Shown here one piece after another: positions 50,455 through 59,595 of a DNA stretch of 64,000 nucleotides. Under the pieces are notes generated by a model. It saw only the letters and a list, made by a program, of their open reading frames with translations. It made no database searches and was not told the origin of the DNA. The position numbers were made by a program, and so were the translations under genes. The first letter of the stretch is position 1; the number at the start of each line of letters is the position of its first letter. Source of the DNA: Clostridiaceae bacterium (GTDB lineage Bacteria > Bacillota > Clostridia > Oscillospirales > Acutalibacteraceae); NCBI GenBank assembly GCA_016287385.1, contig JAEEWM010000017.1, positions 62,001-126,000 on the forward strand. The letters run 5' to 3'.

Positions 50455-52578
50455 TTATCTGTAGAACATTTCGGTAAAAATCGTAGTAAAGAATTTGATT
50501 ATCTGCTGCGACAAAGTCACAACAAGCACCACAACGAACGCCATCAGCACTATAAACAGAATACTGACTATCGCGGTTCCGAGGAATTTGAAGAAGTCGT
50601 ATTCGTTGACCGTCATTATCGCGATGGCAAGCAAGAAGAAGGTAAAGAGCAGTACCGCGGTCGAAATACCGTTCAGAATCGCTATGCCCGTAAGTGAGAC
50701 AAAGTGCGACGCTATCACGCTTATATAGGTATAAATTATGTAAGGTATCAAAGCGTAATTGGTAGCGATGTAAATTTCCTTGAATCTGCCTTTTCCGTCG
50801 GAAAGGCACGCAACGAGCCAGTTGGATACCGACCATATGAGAACTATGCCCGCGGATGTCAAAACCGTCACGAACATGTTGTAATCCCGAGGCGCGCTCT
50901 TCATAAACAGGAAACCCGCCGCCGTTTTCTGCAGCATTTTGCCTATGTATAAAAGCACCGAAAGCACAACGGCTATCCAGACCGAACCGTACCCTTTATA
51001 CTTAACGTCATTAAACGAATCGAAGGGGTGGGTAGAACACCGCAACGCGGTTTTCACTTTTATATTGCTTATAAGAACCTTGTTTTTCTTTTTCAGAACG
51101 ACAAACAGAGTAATAAGTCCGCCTACGACCAGTATGAAGCCGATAAATATAAAGGCGAAATTATCGGACACTCTTTTAGCGAGAACCTTTTGCCACGCAA
51201 GGTCGTAAACTGAATAGTCAAGACCCTTCTTCGCGTAATCGAGTGCGAGCTCATAGTTTTCTTCGGTCAGCGCAACCATGGCGAGACCTCTGAAAGCCAA
51301 CTGATTGCCGGCGTCGTAGGCGAGCACCTTGTTCCAAAGGTCCTTTGAGCCCTCGTAATCGCCTTTGATATATGCCGACTGCGCCGCTTTAAGGCACTTG
51401 CCGTAATCGGTGGCTTCAAAAACCGTGACCGACATTTCTTCGACGTCCGCGACCAGTATAGCGTCGCCCTTTACGGCGAGCGAAACCGGCTTATAGAACA
51501 TTCCCATTCTCATCGGGTTTTTGGAAAGTCCGCCGAAGCCGCCTAAAAGATTACACTCACTGTCATAAACATAAATCAGACCGAACGTTCTGTCTAACGC
51601 GTATATAAAATCGCTTTCATCCGTATCAATAGCGCCTAAATCCTGTTTGCGCGTATCCTTGCCCTGCTTGACAACCTTTGATTCAAGGAAATTGAAAGAA
51701 TTTGAAGCCTGACTTGTACCGTCGGTAGCGCGCTTGTAAAGAATATCGCCGCCGCCCGGCGACAGTTTTCTTATCTGCCCGGTGCCGAGGTCTTCGTCCA
51801 TAAGCATACTCGTGCAGGTGACCATATAACCCTCGCTGTCAAGCGCGAGGTCAACGAACGCCGACGGTACGGTTTTTGCGCTGTACGATTTTTTAGCGTC
51901 GGTCTTGGTCAGCTTATCCCATAAAAACGAAAGCGTGTCAAGCGCGGACGCCTTAACGGTATTCGCACCGTAAAATCCGAGGAAATTACCCTCCGGGTCA
52001 TATGAAAGAGCGCCGTAAACACAACCCTGACTTATAACGTACATATAGCCGTCGTTATCCTTGACAAGGCGGTAAGGCATGAAGCTTGTTTCATCAATAA
52101 GCGGAGTATCGGGACACTGTATCGTGGTTTTCAGGTTGCCGTCTTTATCGGCGACTATTATCTGCGAGTTATCGGTATCGCAGATATACAGGTCGCCCGT
52201 TCCCTTTTCAACGAACAGACCCTGCGCCATATTGAAATCGACTCCGTAATCCTCTTCATCTTTTATGGTTACCGTCCTGTTATAGGAGTAATCCGGGTTA
52301 AGAACAACAATAGATGAACGCTCACCCAAAAGCAGATATACGTTTTCATTTTCATCAACGGCAATATCACTTATGCCCATAAAGGACTCTTTAAGCCCGT
52401 ATGTACTCGCTCTTAAAACCTTTGTGGAACGGTACATCTCACGCGCCGTAATTGACTTATACTGGCCGTTTTCCTTTTCAACGTGTGTGAACGCATCAGT
52501 AGGTTCCGCACAGACGGAGAAAGAAAATGACGCACAGAAAAAGAGTACAGTCAAAATAATTGCTGCAATTCTTTTCAT
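50455..52578 (-). CDS. Membrane protein with beta-propeller, TPR and Yip1 domain
   Basis: A 707-residue protein: signal peptide (1-25), NHL-like beta-propeller (about 45-390; repeated ISDIAVDENENVYLLLG and DNDGYMYVISQG-type blades), a short TPR-like stretch (about 395-470; AAQSAYIKGDYEGSKDLWNKVL), a membrane helix (about 478-500), then a Yip1 domain with five helices (about 525-705). The outside propeller probably senses or binds glycan, and the membrane part may associate with the transporter. Such genes travel with DUF5696 and MalFG-type permeases, but the function is not established. Ribosome site GGACGGGG before ATG 52578. Confidence 0.85.
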   Translation of the reverse strand: MKRIAAIILTVLFFCASFSFSVCAEPTDAFTHVEKENGQYKSITAREMYRSTKVLRASTYGLKESFMGISDIAVDENENVYLLLGERSSIVVLNPDYSYNRTVTIKDEEDYGVDFNMAQGLFVEKGTGDLYICDTDNSQIIVADKDGNLKTTIQCPDTPLIDETSFMPYRLVKDNDGYMYVISQGCVYGALSYDPEGNFLGFYGANTVKASALDTLSFLWDKLTKTDAKKSYSAKTVPSAFVDLALDSEGYMVTCTSMLMDEDLGTGQIRKLSPGGGDILYKRATDGTSQASNSFNFLESKVVKQGKDTRKQDLGAIDTDESDFIYALDRTFGLIYVYDSECNLLGGFGGLSKNPMRMGMFYKPVSLAVKGDAILVADVEEMSVTVFEATDYGKCLKAAQSAYIKGDYEGSKDLWNKVLAYDAGNQLAFRGLAMVALTEENYELALDYAKKGLDYSVYDLAWQKVLAKRVSDNFAFIFIGFILVVGGLITLFVVLKKKNKVLISNIKVKTALRCSTHPFDSFNDVKYKGYGSVWIAVVLSVLLYIGKMLQKTAAGFLFMKSAPRDYNMFVTVLTSAGIVLIWSVSNWLVACLSDGKGRFKEIYIATNYALIPYIIYTYISVIASHFVSLTGIAILNGISTAVLLFTFFLLAIAIMTVNEYDFFKFLGTAIVSILFIVLMAFVVVLVVTLSQQIIKFFTTIFTEMFYR

Positions 52579-52598
52579 ATTTACCCCGTCCTTTCGAT

Positions 52599-53474
52599 TT
52601 ACTCCTTAATACCTGATGTGCTCATCGTTTCCATAACGTTACTTTGAGAAAACAGGAAAACTATTATCGGCGGTATCATTAAGAGCACCGTAACCGCCAT
52701 CGCGCTGCCCGACCTCGCAATTCCGCCCGCGGAAATCGAGGACATTACCTGCGGCAGTGTCTTTAACTGCTCGCTGAATATCGTACCCTGCGGGATGATA
52801 GTCCACATTTCCTGGAAGGAAAGCAAAAGCATTGTCATCCACGCGGGTTTGAGTATCGGCATTATTACGCTCGCATATATTTTTCTGACGCTGGCGCCGT
52901 CGATTTTGGCGGCCTCCATAAGTACGTCCGGAACCGACACATCCATATACTGTTTCATAAGGAAACAGCCGGTTGCCGAGGGTATCGCCGGCAGGATATA
53001 TACCCAATAGGTGTCTATCATATGAAGCTTTGTATAGATAAAATAGCGAGGTATTGCCAGCGTAATGGAATTGTAAAGCAGCATTATCTGAACCACCCAG
53101 AAAAGCGCGGTTCTGCCCTTTACCTTTGATTTTGAGAAGCCGAACGCCGCGAGCGACGCCACAATAATATGCAGTACCGTTCCAGCAATCGCCACAAACA
53201 GACTGTTGAAGAAATACCTTGAAATCGGTATTTTGATTTTACTCAGCAGTGACGGAAGCGCCAGATAGTTATTGAGCGTAGGTCTCTGCACGAAAAACCG
53301 CGGCGGGAAAATAAGCAGCTCGTCAAGCGGCTTAAAAGATGTGATAATGCAGTATATGAGCGGAAGAATGGTAAACGCACCCGCCAGAAACAGTATTGCG
53401 AAGTACATAACGTTGCCGGCTTTGGACCTCGTGTATCTGCGATACTGGGGTACTGCTTTTTTGAATTTTGCCAT
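52599..53474 (-). CDS. ABC sugar transporter permease, MalG-type
   Basis: A 291-residue permease with six membrane segments and the EAA loop MEAAKIDGASVRKIYASVIMPILKP. MalG-type features are the N-terminal TILPLIYCIITSFKPLDELL and the C-terminal position in the pair. GGGGG precedes ATG 53474, 12 bases after the MalF-type gene. It forms the inner-membrane channel with its partner. Confidence 0.93.
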   Translation of the reverse strand: MAKFKKAVPQYRRYTRSKAGNVMYFAILFLAGAFTILPLIYCIITSFKPLDELLIFPPRFFVQRPTLNNYLALPSLLSKIKIPISRYFFNSLFVAIAGTVLHIIVASLAAFGFSKSKVKGRTALFWVVQIMLLYNSITLAIPRYFIYTKLHMIDTYWVYILPAIPSATGCFLMKQYMDVSVPDVLMEAAKIDGASVRKIYASVIMPILKPAWMTMLLLSFQEMWTIIPQGTIFSEQLKTLPQVMSSISAGGIARSGSAMAVTVLLMIPPIIVFLFSQSNVMETMSTSGIKE

Positions 53475-53486
53475 AATAGTACCCCC

Positions 53487-54404
53487 TTACCTGTCACTCT
53501 TGCCGACAAGGTTCAAAAGAGCACCTATGCCGAATCTGAAAGCGAGCACCATAAAGAACAGGAAAATCGAGAGCGCCGAGGCATAGCCCATTTCATACCT
53601 TGCCGTACCGATATCCGATATATAGGACACCAGCACGTCAACAGAGTTGTTGACACTCGGGTAACCCGCAAGCGTCGTGATGACCGCGCTCACGGAGAAC
53701 ACCGCCTGTATCTGCATAACAGAACTGAAAAGCAGAATGCTCTTCATCGAAGGAAGCGTCACGTACCAGAGCTCATGCCAGCGGGTACGCACGCCGTCAA
53801 TAGCCGCCGCCTCGTAAAGCTCGGTGCTTACGTTCTGCAGACCAGCGATGTTTGCGAGGAAGGAAACGCCCATACTCATCCACAACTGAACGATTATGAT
53901 AATTGTCATATTATAACTGGTGTTCTGAAACCAGTTTATCGGCTCGGTAATGAAACCGAAGCTTATAAGGAAATTGTTGAGATATCCGTACGAATCGCCG
54001 GAGAAGAACACCTGCCATATAAAGTACGCGTTACCGACAAGCGCGGGAGCGTAGAAAATGAAGGTGAGAATTACTCTGACCGTGCGCGAAAACTCGTTTA
54101 TCATCCACGCAAGCAGGAAAGCAAGCAAAAAGCTTATCGGTCCCGCCACTATGGAAAACCGCAACGTATTGCCCAGAACCGTCAGGAAAACGCTGTCGCT
54201 CGAGAACATACGCGAGTAGTTTTCAAGACCGGTAAAAATCGGCTTTGACACCATGTCGTAATCGAAAAAGCTTAATACCATGGAAGCTAAAACCGGTAAA
54301 ATATTGAAAACGAAAAAGAATATAAGGAAAGGAGCCATAACGGCATAATAAGAAATATCCTCACGCGTTATGCCTTTTCGCTTCGCTTTAAGATCCCTTT
54401 TCAA
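53487..54404 (-). CDS. ABC sugar transporter permease, MalF-type
   Basis: About 305 residues, six membrane segments, EAA loop YEAAAIDGVRTRWHELWYVTLPSM. I choose a TTG start at 54404 because GAAAGGGGGA lies six bases upstream and the preceding stop is only 16 bases away. ATG 54434 or 54479 would need to overlap the binding-protein gene and lack a good ribosome site. Partner of the MalG-type permease directly downstream. Confidence 0.87.
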   Translation of the reverse strand: MKRDLKAKRKGITREDISYYAVMAPFLIFFFVFNILPVLASMVLSFFDYDMVSKPIFTGLENYSRMFSSDSVFLTVLGNTLRFSIVAGPISFLLAFLLAWMINEFSRTVRVILTFIFYAPALVGNAYFIWQVFFSGDSYGYLNNFLISFGFITEPINWFQNTSYNMTIIIIVQLWMSMGVSFLANIAGLQNVSTELYEAAAIDGVRTRWHELWYVTLPSMKSILLFSSVMQIQAVFSVSAVITTLAGYPSVNNSVDVLVSYISDIGTARYEMGYASALSIFLFFMVLAFRFGIGALLNLVGKSDR

Positions 54405-54420
54405 TTCGGCTCCCCCTTTC

Positions 54421-57213
54421 TTACCTGTTTTCATACTGACGCCACTTTCTGGCGATCTCCTCGTCCGCTTCTTCCGCAAATTTCAGAAGCGTACGCTTTG
54501 TGCTCTGGTGGTTTTCAACGACATTCCAGAACGCCTGATATACCGAACGCGAAACATAGTAACTGCCGGGATATTCGCGTATTTCTTTTATCTGACCCAT
54601 CGCGGTAACTACCGTATCCTTCATATCAGCGTCCCATTCGAGCGAGGAGAACGCATCGACATTCGAAAGAGCCACACGACCGGTAGGTCCTAAGATGGAT
54701 TCAACTTCGCTTGAATAGGTAAGCTGTGTTTCTTTCTTTGTCCACCATTTAAGGAACTCCCACGCCGCTTCGGGGTCTTTTGTGAGATTAAGTATCGAGC
54801 ACGCGGTGCCGCCGCCGGTCGTTGAGTGACTTACGGTACCGTCCGCACGTTTTGTGCCGGGCACCAGCGCAACGTCCCAAAGTCCGCTTATTTCGGGCGC
54901 CGCCGCTTTAAGCGTTGTATAAAGCGTATATGGACTGATACCTATCGGGCAGGTGCCGGTTCTGAATCGGTTATAAAAATCCATAGTGCGCGGGAGTTTA
55001 AGTTTCGTATAGAAATCGGTCCACTTGCCGAACGAAACGATAACGTCGGAATCGGTAAGGTTTGTTGACCTTCCGTCCTTTGAATAGATTTCAAGTCCCT
55101 GCTGAACGAGCAGAGTCGGGAAAAGGTTGATACTGCCTATACCTATATTTGCCTGCGCGGTACTTGTAGCCGTATTGTTGGGCAACCACGCCGTAAGATT
55201 ATTTCTTGTGAGCAGCTTTACCGTTTCCTTGAAATCATCCCATGTTTCGGGAACGGTCAGCCCCATCTGCTTGAATATATCGGTACGGTAGAACATCAGG
55301 TAGAAGGACTGGGTATCCGGCAAAGCGTAAAGTCCGTCTTTATAGTAATACGGTATCTCCGCGCCTTTCTGGAAGTTTTCTTCAAGAACCTGCTCCAAAT
55401 CCGGGAAATTCTTTAAGTCGTACAGCATACCGCGCATGGCGAGATTTACCGGCTCGGAACGCGAGTGCTGCAACAGACAGTCCGGTCCCTTGCCGGACAG
55501 CACCGCCTGTACAACCGTAGCGTTTACAAGCTGAACGTTTACGGAAATCCCCGTTTGCTCGGTGAAATCGCTCTGTATCATCGAGTCAAGCACCTGCGCC
55601 TGGTCACGGCCCCAGTTGACCCAGATGGTTATACTTCTTTTGCCTTCACTTCCCGCCGACAGATTATTGTAATCTTGCGTGAACGATACCGCAAACTTTT
55701 TGACCGAGAACACAAATTTGCGGAAAATATTTGCTTTTTCAAACGGCTTTTTATCCGCGGGCGATACGAACGACATTTTATCTATATCGAGCGGCATATC
55801 GCTTATTTCGTAGAGAACCGAAGCAAGTGAAGTGTATTTTGAATAATACTCATCTTTATAGCGGTGAGCGGTATACTTGTTTTCCTCCATAAGATCAACG
55901 ATCTTTTGCGTGTTATTGATTATGGAAATGTAAGAGCCGCTTTTTTCACCGGTAATATCCTGTAATTCCCTGCTTGCCTTACCGAGAACCTCTGAAATGT
56001 TTTTAAGGCGTTCCTGCATATTCGGTATCTGCGCGAATAAATCGTAATCGCGGTAAACATCGACAGTTTCGCCGGTTATCATTGTTATTTCAACGTAAAG
56101 CTCGCCGAGTTTTGCAACCGCTTCTTTCAAAAGATTCCTTACTTCGGTGATTTCGCCCGAGGTAACTTCGAGCGAAACCGTATGCTTGCCTTCACTGAGA
56201 TAAATAAGATACGGGTCGCCGTTTTTATCGGTAAAGAAATCCTGTTCCCACTTATAAGAGTACGGGAAGCCGACCTGCGACGCCTCGCCGAACGGGACTT
56301 CGCCGTCTATGCGCAGTTTTCTGTAAACCTTTGCACCTATAATCGTGCTCTGGCGGTATGAAAAACCGAGGCGGTAATAACCCGCCTTCATTTCGGGGGT
56401 TTCCCATGTAAGCGTCTGTCCCGCGGTTTTCCACGTGCCGCCGCCTATGTAGTTTGCCAAAACCTTATGTACGTCGTTAGGCGAAACGTCAAGCGTTGAA
56501 TTATCCGACTTTGACTGCAGCCAGTAACCCGTTTTAAGCTTTGCGCTCTCGCCTTCGATTATAACGCGGTCGCCCTTATAATATTCGCTTTTCGAGTCGG
56601 GCGCGCTGTATTTTTTGTAAACATCGGGCGCGGCGAAAGTAACTTTTCTTATTTCAAACGTTCCCTCAACCGACTCAAAAACAACCTCGTGTTCACCGGC
56701 TTTAAGCTCGAACATATAGCAATCGTCGGTCCAACGGGTAACGTCGGTCACTTCATCGTAAAAATAGCCCTCATAATGAACCTGACGGGGGGAAAACTCG
56801 TTTCCCTGCGCGTCTTTACGGTTGCCGCCCTCTTTATCGCGGAATATTCTGTATAATTTAAGGTCCTCAGCCTCGGAAAAAGGATACTTCCCGTCAATTT
56901 TGACGCGGAAGGTAAAATCGCTGTTTTCCTCGCCCATACCTTTATATTCGATACCGAGAGTATATACGGCGTCCTTAGGTATCTGTACTGACAGCGATAC
57001 GTTCTGCTCGCCGAGCACTTTACCGACGTCAACCTCAATATTCTCCTGCGCGGCGGGATATTCAAAAGCCGCCGAAACATCCTCATAACTGCCCGTTACC
57101 GCGGTTGACGTTGCATCTGTCACCTCATCCGCTTTTGCGGGCGCAGAAAGGCATACCGCCGTTATCATAAGCGACAGCATTAAAGCAGACACTCTTTTAA
57201 GCAACCTTTTCAT
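54421..57213 (-). CDS. Extracellular solute-binding protein with two N-terminal sugar-binding-like modules
   Basis: A 930-residue exported protein. Signal peptide with an AKA-type cleavage site near residue 28 and no lipobox. Two related beta-sandwich modules follow (about 40-200 and 205-360; both contain VRVKIDGKYPFSEA/KLRIDGEVPFGEA-like strands), then a helical stalk (about 375-510, heptad-like), then a standard sugar-binding protein (about 520-930; TIWVNWGRDQAQVLDSM, LPDTQSFYLMFYRTDIF, TTGGGTACSI). Ordinary binding proteins have 400-450 residues. GAGGGG precedes ATG 57213, 15 bases after the dockerin protein gene. It should deliver a glycan to the two permeases. Confidence 0.9.
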   Translation of the reverse strand: MKRLLKRVSALMLSLMITAVCLSAPAKADEVTDATSTAVTGSYEDVSAAFEYPAAQENIEVDVGKVLGEQNVSLSVQIPKDAVYTLGIEYKGMGEENSDFTFRVKIDGKYPFSEAEDLKLYRIFRDKEGGNRKDAQGNEFSPRQVHYEGYFYDEVTDVTRWTDDCYMFELKAGEHEVVFESVEGTFEIRKVTFAAPDVYKKYSAPDSKSEYYKGDRVIIEGESAKLKTGYWLQSKSDNSTLDVSPNDVHKVLANYIGGGTWKTAGQTLTWETPEMKAGYYRLGFSYRQSTIIGAKVYRKLRIDGEVPFGEASQVGFPYSYKWEQDFFTDKNGDPYLIYLSEGKHTVSLEVTSGEITEVRNLLKEAVAKLGELYVEITMITGETVDVYRDYDLFAQIPNMQERLKNISEVLGKASRELQDITGEKSGSYISIINNTQKIVDLMEENKYTAHRYKDEYYSKYTSLASVLYEISDMPLDIDKMSFVSPADKKPFEKANIFRKFVFSVKKFAVSFTQDYNNLSAGSEGKRSITIWVNWGRDQAQVLDSMIQSDFTEQTGISVNVQLVNATVVQAVLSGKGPDCLLQHSRSEPVNLAMRGMLYDLKNFPDLEQVLEENFQKGAEIPYYYKDGLYALPDTQSFYLMFYRTDIFKQMGLTVPETWDDFKETVKLLTRNNLTAWLPNNTATSTAQANIGIGSINLFPTLLVQQGLEIYSKDGRSTNLTDSDVIVSFGKWTDFYTKLKLPRTMDFYNRFRTGTCPIGISPYTLYTTLKAAAPEISGLWDVALVPGTKRADGTVSHSTTGGGTACSILNLTKDPEAAWEFLKWWTKKETQLTYSSEVESILGPTGRVALSNVDAFSSLEWDADMKDTVVTAMGQIKEIREYPGSYYVSRSVYQAFWNVVENHQSTKRTLLKFAEEADEEIARKWRQYENR

Positions 57214-57228
57214 CGAGTATATCCCCTC

Positions 57229-59436
57229 TTATATCGTATCTAACCAAACCACTTTTTTTGGCGAACCGTCAAATACCGCCACGGCATTTTTCAGCGTTTT
57301 CAGGTCATAAGCTTTTTTTGCCAATTCATATCTGTAACCCATAACCCTGCCGTCTATAGTTTTCGTTTCGTAAAAACTGTTACCCGATACAGTTACTCCC
57401 GGATGCGGCGCATCATGAACATAACTGTCATCCGTAGAATGCCACCACCAGTAAACAAGGCAGGCGCGGGAACAATCAAAAATATTATCGGCTATAACAA
57501 AGTTTTCGGTCTCCTCATACCAACCGCGCTGTGAGCTCCTTATATTCGCGGTCATCCAGTGGTCGGGGCGCTGTTCATAAGACCAAACGTAGCCCGCAAA
57601 CCTCAAAATGTTGTTACTCATACTTATATTATGCAGTTCGGTGTAGCGACCGCCGCGGTCGGGTTGAGTAGAGAAAAATTCAATATTGTAATAGCAGGCT
57701 TCAACAAGATTTTTGCTTATATCAATATCGTCATAATAGGTATCCATATCGGCGCTGTTCCATGACTGGAAAGTTATTCCGGCGTCGTAGCACTGATATA
57801 CGTAGTTTCCGCTTACCTTGATATGCCTTACGCCGAGCTGCATTTCAATACCGTTGCCGTACCGCGTTTCTCTAAGCTGCTGAGAACCGCCCAGCATACC
57901 TATTTCGCAGTTCGTGATTTTTACGTTTTCGGTGTTGCCCGAAAGAATTATGCCGTGCGCGCCGGTGTATTTAACACAGAGATTATCGGCTACCGCGCCG
58001 CTTTTAACCCTGATAACATCATTGCGTTGACCGATTTCGATACTGTCAAAATCCAATTTCGGATTTCCGCTGTAACGAAGGTACAAAACACCTTCTGAAT
58101 CATCGGAATAAAAATCGTAATCTTCGCTGACTTCATCTAAAGACCATTTTTTCACACCGAGCGCATATTTGTCATTAAACACTATAATGCCCGCGTTTCC
58201 GCCGACGAGCGATGTTTTCCAGATATTCTCTCCGGCTTTGGTCCACGCCGCGGATTTAGCATAATTTTTAGCGGAACCGGAAAAAAGCGGTTTATCGCCG
58301 GAGCCGTACGCACCGAATATTACGCCTTCCGGAACTGTAAGAGTAGTACCGTTTACCCGCCAGACGCCGCCGCGTTCAAACAATACCGCGTCGCCCGCTT
58401 TTAAGTTTGCCGGTATACTGCTAAGCGGCATATCTGAAGAAATGTAATACTTGTTGCCGGTAACAGTATAAATATCCTCGGTATTACCGGAAGTCAGTAT
58501 ACTGTTTTTAAGCGCACCGGCTTCACTCCACGCTCCGCCCGTAAAAACCTTTGACGCGTCATAACCTGAACTGTTGCGAAGATTTATCATATTCTCCTCC
58601 TGGGAATTTCCTCCGGAATGATATACCTTTACATCCCATCCCGACAGGAACTGAAATAGCCGTATTAAATCCTTGTTATTTACGTTGCCGTCACCGTTGA
58701 TATCAAGAGCGTATTCATCGACCGTAACGTTCCAATCGGACAGAAACTGGAAAAGCCGTGTTAAATCCTTGTTATTAAGCAGACCGTCGCCGTTGATATC
58801 GCCCGCGATATAATCAACGCTCCTGAAATATCCGCGCGGCACCGGCGAAGTGCAAACCCCCGCGCCCGCGCCGAAATTGCGCCTGTTCCAACGGTTGCCC
58901 GCTCTTGATGTACTGTAATAATCAGCGGCAAATGTGTTTATAAGCGAGCCGCCCGTCTTTTCGCCGTCTGCGCTTAAAAGGTAAAGAGCCGGATTTGCAC
59001 AGGCAAAATGCGAATTGACGCCGCCGTAGTTCCCGTCATAGTTACCTACAAGAACGCCGAGATTGCCTTCCCAATCCTCATTCAGTGTAAAAGTAATGAT
59101 GTAGCGATTATCCTCGCTGTCGTATCTTGACGAATAATCTGTCTGATACCCGGTAATGCGGGCGCCGATCTCATCGTTTCCCACCCGGATAACGGGTTTA
59201 CCCGAGTATATAACGCAGTCCATCTCGAAGCGATAATTACCGGCGGGTATCACAGACCAGCTCTTTGTATATTTAAGGCAGGTCCAGTTCCCTTTTTCAA
59301 ATATCTCTACCAAATCAGGGACGGCGCCTTCCGCCGATACGCAAACGCGGCAACAAAACGAAACCGCGGTTATAACACAAACGGCGAGAATAATACATAT
59401 CAGTTTTCCGGAAATTTTCACGGTGCTGCTTTTCAT
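57229..59436 (-). CDS. Secreted dockerin-bearing right-handed beta-helix protein
   Basis: A 735-residue exported protein: signal peptide (1-36), one beta-sandwich module (about 37-205) close to module 1 of the giant SGNH/PHP protein, a complete dockerin (about 209-272; two DINGDGxxNNKDLxRLFQFLS calcium loops), and a right-handed beta-helix (about 300-735; FERGGVWRVNG, GAYGSGDKPL, NVKITNCEIG, ISKNLVEACYYNIEFF). The beta-helix is the fold of pectate lyases and many uronate-acting enzymes; no family-specific catalytic residues are certain. The dockerin is internal instead of terminal. Probably a complex-bound lyase or hydrolase for pectin-like glycan. Confidence 0.87.
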   Translation of the reverse strand: MKSSTVKISGKLICIILAVCVITAVSFCCRVCVSAEGAVPDLVEIFEKGNWTCLKYTKSWSVIPAGNYRFEMDCVIYSGKPVIRVGNDEIGARITGYQTDYSSRYDSEDNRYIITFTLNEDWEGNLGVLVGNYDGNYGGVNSHFACANPALYLLSADGEKTGGSLINTFAADYYSTSRAGNRWNRRNFGAGAGVCTSPVPRGYFRSVDYIAGDINGDGLLNNKDLTRLFQFLSDWNVTVDEYALDINGDGNVNNKDLIRLFQFLSGWDVKVYHSGGNSQEENMINLRNSSGYDASKVFTGGAWSEAGALKNSILTSGNTEDIYTVTGNKYYISSDMPLSSIPANLKAGDAVLFERGGVWRVNGTTLTVPEGVIFGAYGSGDKPLFSGSAKNYAKSAAWTKAGENIWKTSLVGGNAGIIVFNDKYALGVKKWSLDEVSEDYDFYSDDSEGVLYLRYSGNPKLDFDSIEIGQRNDVIRVKSGAVADNLCVKYTGAHGIILSGNTENVKITNCEIGMLGGSQQLRETRYGNGIEMQLGVRHIKVSGNYVYQCYDAGITFQSWNSADMDTYYDDIDISKNLVEACYYNIEFFSTQPDRGGRYTELHNISMSNNILRFAGYVWSYEQRPDHWMTANIRSSQRGWYEETENFVIADNIFDCSRACLVYWWWHSTDDSYVHDAPHPGVTVSGNSFYETKTIDGRVMGYRYELAKKAYDLKTLKNAVAVFDGSPKKVVWLDTI

Positions 59437-59469
59437 TGTCGTTTATATCCGCCTTTATCATACTCCCGA

Positions 59470-59536
59470 CTGACGGCAACCGGCACGGAATATGTGTCGG
59501 CTCCCGTCAGCCGGTCGCCCGGAGGCGACCGCTGAC
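59470..59536 (-). promoter_or_regulatory. Two mutually exclusive hairpins between the beta-helix genes
   Basis: One stem pairs GTCAGC...GGTCGCC with GGCGACC...GCTGAC (59506-59536, CGGA loop, one bulge). The other pairs CTGACGG (59470-59476) with CCGTCAG (59504-59510), with an inner CCGGCAC/GTGTCGG stem. They share 59506-59510, so only one can close fully. No T-run follows either; a processing or attenuation switch in the 160-bp gap is possible. Confidence 0.5.
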
Positions 59537-59558
59537 AAAGAAGGTTTGAAAGATAAAG

Positions 59559-59590
59559 AAGTAAAAAGTTTAGCACATATCTTTTTACTT
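59559..59590 (-). terminator. A/T-rich hairpin after the large beta-helix gene
   Basis: Perfect 10-bp arms AAGTAAAAAG and CTTTTTACTT with a 12-base loop, starting five bases after the stop at 59596. The low GC makes it at most a leaky terminator; read-through to the next gene is expected. Confidence 0.4.
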
Positions 59591-59595
59591 ATAAA

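Noticed and set aside
53487..54479. Long overlap of the MalF-type permease with the binding-protein gene
   Set aside because: A TTG start at 54404 with GGGGGA six bases upstream removes the overlap; no frameshift is needed.
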